Shown here in pieces: positions 57,612 through 64,000 of a stretch of DNA of 64,000 bases. The position numbers were made by a program, and so were the translations under genes. The stretch is from Bugula neritina (Eukaryota; Bryozoa; Gymnolaemata; Cheilostomatida; Bugulidae), in the NCBI GenBank assembly GCA_964035545.1, contig OZ037766.1, positions 3,697,722-3,761,721 of the forward strand, given 5' to 3'. The notes under the pieces are model-generated. The model was not told the origin of the DNA. It worked only from the letters and a program-made list of their open reading frames with translations, and ran no database searches. Within the stretch, counting starts at the first letter, position 1. The number at the start of each line of letters is the position of its first letter.

Positions 57612-60600
57612 CTAAATAGTTGGTGTTGGTCGACCAGTAGGTATGCTATCAGTTTTAATAGTAAAATCAGGTTCATCTTTTCTGTGAGTTAAAAAGAATA
57701 CTGTAATTACAAGCATTGCCGCCAGAAAAACAATAAAGAAAAGTCTATCAAAAACTTTTGCTACAGCTTTCCATTCCGTGACTCTAAATTCAGCTGTGGT
57801 CGACTCAATTCTCCGATTCTCGTATTCACTTAAAGCTTCTATGATCTGCTGCAGATGAGTGTCTATAGCAGAGAGACTGTTTTTACTAGCAACTGAAGTT
57901 GTCTCTCCATTTTCACTCAAAAGTCCTTTTTCTTCATCGCGAGTCGCCGAGATTTTCTTTTCACAGTTGCTGTTATTTTGTTCAACATCGCCGCGGTGAC
58001 CTCTACTATGGCCGCCGTTGACAAGTCGTAGTCTGACAATGCTGTTACTCTGGCACATTCCGGAAGACCAGGCATTGGGCTGAACTTTTGGGTGTAAATG
58101 AGTCTTAGTACCATGTGTTTTTTTCAGTACTGGCAAACATAGAGCTGAGGCTAAGCAATCGAATGTCAGCCGTCTGACAAGATGAGGGATTTCTATCTCT
58201 CCTCTGTGGTGTATTTGACTTATTAATATGGTACAGATGATAGATGCAGTCACAACTCCTGTTATCACTGATATGTACAAGCCTAAAAGTTGATAAAACA
58301 CATGCTTTAAACCAACTAAAACATATATTCTACTCAAGTAGTTGCTTCATATTATAATAGTTTTAGTTTCAACTAATCATGCAAGTGTAAAATGGACAAC
58401 TTAGGAGTTGTTAGCAGTATAATATTATGTATAAGCATACATTATACTCATTCATATTATGTTCGCATCTGATTCTGGTTGGTTTGTAAAACAGCACTCA
58501 ACCGTTGCAACATTATATAACAAAATATTGTATAATTAAGATAAAAGGAAATTATTAACTACTTTTAAATTTTACGTAAGACAATATTTTCTAATTGGGT
58601 CTAATATTTCAAATGTTCTATTTTGTAATTACCGATTTATTTTGCTACAAACTTCCGATTCTACTTTTAGGCCTACCTGAGAAGTATCTGTCTAGTCACT
58701 TTGCAATGAGCTCATTTAATTAAAAGTGAAACTTAATCAAAAAAATTCTAAGAAAAGCAAGCGCTGTTATCATCTCTTGAACCTTTCTGTTTAATTTATC
58801 CTTTATTCACTAATGAATTAAAAGGAAACAGTGATAAAACAAAACTAAAAAGATCTAGGATATTAGTTGTAGCCTGAACTTCCTATTTATGGCTCGAATT
58901 AATTAGTACAAACTGAGAAGGGGAAGAGAGAACTCTTACTGAGAATGGGAACTGAGTCAGACCTCCTGGGAATACTTTCAGCCACAATCAGCTGAAACAC
59001 GGTGAAGCTAAGAAGCAGCGTTATACCGAGTGATATCTTCTCTCCCGAATCAGGCGGGATCCAGAAGGTAAAGGTCGCCAACATTGAAAGTATAATACAA
59101 GGCGTGATGATATTTACTATATAGTAAAGACTCTCCCGGCTCATCCAAATGTGGAAGTAGAGCGAAGGAAATGACACGTTACCGCAGCAGTCATACACCA
59201 CTTCCTCCCTGTAACAAACACCGTGTATGGAAAGGGATAACTATCTAGTGACTACTTATTTAGTACAAATAACTTCAGTTTGTATGAATGTAGTTTTTAG
59301 TTTTACTGTTGAAAAGATTGAAGCATAATAGCTATCTTACTCTTACTCTACTTTGGCTTTATTCTTATTGACCCCCCAGGCTAAACACCAGTGCCTTAAA
59401 AGCTCAGTTACTACACTATACTACACTTCACCAAAACTCTGTTAGGCAAACTCTAATCAATAGGTATTGTGTATGCATATACCATATAGTCACACTAAGA
59501 GTGTCACTTGGGGTAACTATTCCTCATGTTGGTTGATGATCATGCACCATCTACTATTCATGGGTTCTTTTGTTCTTGTATTTTCATTTTGCTGGCTTGA
59601 TGCTGCATATTGCTTTTTAAAGCATTGATTTATTTAATGATAATAGAAATTCCTTTAAATACTCCGCCCCTGTGAGACCCCCTGGCAGTAAAATTACCAA
59701 TAGCCTTAGTAGAATTAAAACTCATGATATAGGGAACACCAGCATTCTAACTGCTAGATCATGGCTGCTCCTTATTAATCTATTGGTAAAACTTTACCAA
59801 AATATAAAATTCATAGTTACACTAAAACTGGTAGAGATGTAGGCGCCAGTAGCTCACCTGGTAACCCGAGTGTGTTCCACTTTCCACTCAGTGCTAGCTT
59901 TATACACATTCATTCCTATCACCTCGTCAGACGTGATCAAGTTCATCTCAGCTGTGTTGTAGGCCCAGTTGGTCAAGTGGAGATAACAGCTACAAATATA
60001 CTTATAATACAACAAGGTAGTAATGTACATGTTCTGTGAATACAACTGTAATCAATGCTGTAGGTTTTGCTTATTTAGAAACATTTTGATTAGCAAATGT
60101 TGGAAAAACCCGTCTACCATGATAGCTGAGTACTCTGGGTAATAATGCATTTACAAGCAGTTATTGCACAATATACATAATAAATGTAATCTAACAAGTG
60201 ACCTGCAACATGTTGCTCTATATAGTTTCTATTAAGCACACAAATGTTAACAAGTCAAGAAATTTCTAGAAGTTTGGTGACAGCTGGATTTAATGGCCAT
60301 ATTTTTCTTAAAAATATCTTAATGTGGATACAGCTAAAAAGTCGCAGCTTAAAATTTAGACAATAAAAAGATGCTTACCTATTGTAATAACAATAATTTG
60401 TGATTTTCGCAAGTGGTGTGCATTGCACTCAAAAATGGTAGTATAAATAAATTTACAAATCAGGTTAAACTGCTAAAGTTTATTATAATTGCAGAAACGT
60501 GCATTTGATGTTTTTGCATTTGCAGTAAAAGTGATAAATTTTGATACTTAAGTTAAGCCACATATTAAAATCAATAGCAGCATTACTTAATCAGCATTCC

Positions 60601-61696
60601 TACTCCTGCAAGGCGACTAATTGCAATTGATCTCCCCTAAAGGTTAGCATTAGTGCTAACTTTGCCTGGCTTGTCTATACATGACAGCAGCAGCAGCAGC
60701 GGCAGCAGCATAAGATAAGTGACTTACTGTTGCCTGTCAAAAGGGAACATCTGTATGTTCAGCTCACATGTAGTGTGGTACGTGCCTCCTGGCACCCACA
60801 ATACTTTTCCTTCGTAGTCGACAACACATCTGAACTCATTCTTTATCATAGAGGAGTGGTAGATTGATGCACTAAAAATAAACGAAGTATGCAATTGCAT
60901 TTTTATTCTTGTCACATAATGCAAATGGTCATCTAAACATACTAAATAAATTTACTTTCATCCTTTACTATGTATAGAGGTCCTTGACTGATCTTTTTAC
61001 TAGAATAAAATCTGTCTTATGGAAACAAGCCTGATGAGATATTGACGAGGGTGTCAAACAGATGGTATAGTGTAGAATAAATAATTTTTTTCATAAAGCT
61101 GCATATGTCAAGTAAAGGTAAAGCAGAAATTGTGATTTAGATACTTTTCTGTTGCTTTAAAACATTTTTTTGCAATAACAATAAAGCAGATTATAATGAG
61201 TAAATAGAGAAGACTAAATAAAGTTGTGAAAAAACAAGAGTGTAATATGTGACTGTTTAAAAAGACGAAGATAAAGGTAGCTGCAGCTAGCATGCTACAC
61301 TGTCAACTGCTAAAACTTTGAATTTCATCTAAAAGTAGCACATTATTACTGCAGAACTAAGCCAAGGTCAAGTCTCTTTAGTCTCAACCATAGCTGCAGC
61401 AGGCCTATATGCACTTCTTTGCTTTAGACTTAATATAACAGAACAAGTCTAGTCAAATCACAGCTAATGCGCTCAAAGAATTCAAGTTAAGTCTAAGTCA
61501 AGCCAATGTTTGACTTGATTTGCAAGTGCATTATCAAGTCAACACACTACCACTAGCTTTTTATGAATCTAACACACTCACACTCACACTCACACTCACA
61601 CTCACACTCACACTCACACTCACACTCACACTCACGCTCACACTCACACTCACACTCACACTCACACTCACACTCACACTCACACTCACACTCACA

Positions 61697-61793
<97 letters not shown>

Positions 61794-61898
61794 GTTGAGA
61801 AAGCCGATGTCAGGAAGCCAGAGGTCTCTAGAAGGAATCACTGTACTACTTCTGTTGTAAATTGTAACATTCCACTTTAGTCTGTTGTCTTGCCATTC
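57612..61898 (-). CDS. Alpha-type nicotinic acetylcholine receptor subunit (5' end missing)
   Basis: Five exons give the last 440 residues: 61792-61898, 60728-60871, 59858-59989, 58940-59208, 57612-58282; phases agree. In order: loop D EWQDNRLKWN; WLPDIGFLNS; the Cys-loop from CELNIQMFPFDRQ to the next Cys; NWAYNT (loop B); VVYDCCG, the vicinal cysteines that define alpha subunits; M1 YYIVNIITPCIILSML; M2 GEKISLGITLLLSFTVF with the cation-selective Glu; M3; a cytosolic loop of about 140 residues; M4 LFFIVFLAAMLVITVFFLTH; end RPTPTI. The 107-nt exon 61792-61898 matches the usual nAChR exon boundaries. It forms pentameric acetylcholine-gated cation channels. The loop A Tyr normally found after WLPDI is not there. 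The signal peptide and first exons were not found in the remaining 2.1 kb. Confidence 0.9.
59700..59772 (-). mobile_element. Possible tRNA-derived SINE fragment
   Basis: The minus strand reads ctagcagttagaatgctgg (A-box-like) and then gagttttaattctac (B-box-like) with tRNA-like spacing, followed by taaggctattggt, which parallels the copy at 6088-6170. It is too diverged to be a working tRNA gene. It lies in a nAChR intron. Confidence 0.35.
60684..60710. repeat. (CAG)n trinucleotide repeat, about 8 units
   Basis: Short cag run with one cgg interruption, about 16 bases into the intron after the 5' splice site at 60727 of the nAChR Cys-loop exon. Confidence 0.9.
61573..61791. repeat. Compound (ACTCAC)n(AC)n microsatellite at a nAChR 5' splice site
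   Basis: About 21 units of cactca followed by about 46 units of ac, on the plus strand. The array ends exactly at the exon: on the gene's strand the exon ends CTCAACAG and the intron starts gtgtgtgtgt. All Cys-Val, Thr-Leu, His-Ser and Thr-His frames here are artefacts. Confidence 0.98.
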
Positions 61899-64000
61899 CT
61901 TGAAAGTAAACAATGGGTAGAGCAGTCTAGTGTAAAAATCTAAATTGCTTAAATTCAATGTTTCCATGGATGTTATGTTATATCATAAGACAGTTCTCCA
62001 ATACTATACAATATCAAGCTTAGTGCTTAGAGTATAATTCATTTGCTTTTCATTTTATTCTATTTTAATGACTGATTTCCTAGCCACATATTATTGTTAA
62101 TATTTTGATTATTAAGACTAGATTATACACAGCAGCACCCTAAGCAGCAGCCTAATCAACACCCTAATCAGCACCCTAAGAGGCACCCTAAGAGGCAGCC
62201 TAAGCAGTTACGGTGGTAAATATTCTAATGCTTTCTACCCAATACTTGCTTTTTAACTTCAATAGATTGACTTAACACATAAGGCAATATAATCTATAGA
62301 TCCCATATACTGGACACAAATGATAAACTTGGCCTAAGGTGTAATAAATGCATTTAAACACACTCATGACGGAGCTGGGCATTTTAACTCAATTATAGAC
62401 ATGTAAAAAGTTTTGTTGTTATACAACCATTGCCATAGCGAAATCTAAGGGTTTACTTGGAAAAAATTTCTTTCTTTTAAACAGTTAGCAACTATGCGAC
62501 CCACATTTTACTCTCCATTGTTTCACTATAATATTATACTTGACACGCCAAATATATCATAATATAGTTTGCTCAGCTGCATTCATATATTTATGGTTCA
62601 ATAAATTTACAATATTATATGTTGAACACATCAAAAGATAGTGTTTAGCTTGTTCTTTTCCTGCCTTTATTTCATATAAACAAAAATATTGATAAATATT
62701 TGATGTAATTTCTATGCCAGAAATCTATTGGGATTTGAGCATGCGCTATCGAGAAACACTTGTCCTTTGAATCAAATAAAAATGCCTTCTGTTATTAAAA
62801 GCTCAACACAACTGCATAATACTAAAATATTAGAGATGTTTTGTGGCATAGAAATGTGTATGCATGCATACTTTATAGTTATACCAAACAATAGCAATGT
62901 TGAGAATTTACATCAAAAAAGTTTCTTTCAACTGCTTATAAAAAAGTTGTAAAACAATACTAGATGCGTTTTGTGAAGAATAAGAAAATAACCATTGAAC
63001 AAAAAATTCTCATTTAGAAACTCGTATCACGTGTATATTAAAGTGCACTTAATATATATTTTATTGCAAAATGCTGCAAAGCTGAACATTGTAACATTAC
63101 TGAGTAGGTATAGTATTATAACACACGATTGAAAGGTATATTACATAAAAAGAACTCTTATTTCAAACATGCAGAACATCAAAGAACTTTGCAAATTGCT
63201 GCAATTATAATATTTTAACATCATAATGTTGAAAGTTCTTTTAGCCACAGTTTCTATATATACCCCAGCATTTACTCTGTGAAAATTATCTATATCAATC
63301 AATCTATCAATCAATCTATATTCTTGAAAATTTATTTAGTGTTTATTGCTTTTTGGGACAGCAAACAGGTGTAATATTTCAGCAAATATTTCTATCAAAA
63401 TTTGGTTAATAAACCAATTGATACCAGATTGTATAAAATGTCTTCAAATGAAACAAATTTACTATCAAGGTCATTTATTTAATGTTAGATGATAACGGCC
63501 TGCAGCTCTAGCTGTCTACGCTAGCTATATAATAATATTTTATATATGAAAACTCAGCGATCTGTTGCGTGGGTAATACGGCAAAATAACTCAATCAATA
63601 AAACATGTATGCTCAGTAGAAGCTTTATGAAATCTATTGACTTTTCATTTTTCACCTATGCAATATTTTATCACATTTTTGTAGTGGCTTTTCATAATTA
63701 GCTGCATTTCTTAAATCTGTACATTTGATATACTTTGCGGACAACGTGTATTTTTATAAAACAAACTTAAAGCCACATTTTTAGTAAAGCTAAACAGTTG
63801 AGTAAGCAAACCCTAAAAATAAAGTATTATAATAATATAAAATCTAATATTAGATACTTAATGCATTGCAATACAGAAGTTTCGCTCTACTACACATGCA
63901 GCCATTTTAACAAATTTATATATTTAAAGGAACTCTGTTCACTATTGATTTGGTATCCTGTGCTATATAATTACACTAGCAGCTGCTACACCATATTAGA
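61899..64000. other. Upstream part of the nAChR locus, no exon recognised
   Basis: This should be intron or 5' flank of the nAChR gene. I looked for a signal-peptide exon and for the exon preceding loop D and found none. It holds a small 12-bp repeat (62130-62207) and a short atcaatcaatct run at 63291-63322; otherwise plain AT-rich sequence. Confidence 0.5.
62130..62207. repeat. 12-bp repeat with CCCTAA-type motifs
   Basis: About six degenerate units of caccctaagcag or caccctaatcag. The core ccctaa recalls the telomere hexamer, but the spacing is 12 and the units are interrupted by cag or gag. Confidence 0.8.

Noticed and set aside
62130-62207. CRISPR-like or telomeric array
   Set aside because: Units are 12 bp, degenerate and without spacers; eukaryotic context rules out CRISPR, and true telomere repeats would be uniform.

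Overview
The window is metazoan nuclear DNA. It is AT-rich, with GT-AG introns of about 100 bases to several kb and many micro- and minisatellites. I assembled six intron-containing genes by hand, and every internal splice phase agrees within each of them. Protein similarity looks like a marine invertebrate, perhaps a lophotrochozoan, but nothing seen here fixes the phylum. There is no sign of bacterial, plasmid or viral DNA.

Layout from left to right: (1) 1-930, the end of a 30-bp minisatellite; (2) 1861-5807, minus strand, a secreted cysteine-rich CCP plus WSC-like protein made of phase-1 exon modules, with a DNA-transposon-like inverted-repeat element in its first intron; (3) 10336-18712 and 20267-28650, plus strand, two tandem ten-exon SLC22-type organic ion transporters of 540 and 539 residues, with signs of gene conversion; (4) 33622-36298, plus strand, an SS18/CREST-like chromatin coactivator whose conserved SSXT domain is at the C-terminus instead of the N-terminus; (5) 37297-50546, minus strand, a plasma-membrane Na+/H+ exchanger of the SLC9A2/A3 type, tail-to-tail with SS18, with two possible signal-peptide starts and a 21-nt microexon; (6) 57612-61898, minus strand, the 3' part of an alpha-type nicotinic acetylcholine receptor subunit whose first exons are not found. 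The intergenic stretches (5.8-10.3, 18.7-20.2, 28.7-33.6, 50.6-57.6 and 61.9-64 kb) hold repeats and no convincing genes.

The genes do not form a pathway. SLC22, NHE and nAChR are membrane transport or signalling proteins, and SS18 is nuclear.

The strongest unexplained pattern is that three tandem arrays sit exactly on exon-intron junctions. A 21-bp minisatellite in the NHE gene repeats the 3' splice site plus the first 10 exon bases. A 30-bp minisatellite in SLC22 copy A repeats its 5' splice site, and the paralogue shows what looks like the short seed. A nAChR 5' splice site is the first GT of a long GT microsatellite. A fold-back (palindromic) MITE-like family with four copies, a 380-bp fold-back element and a possible tRNA-derived SINE with two copies were also found.
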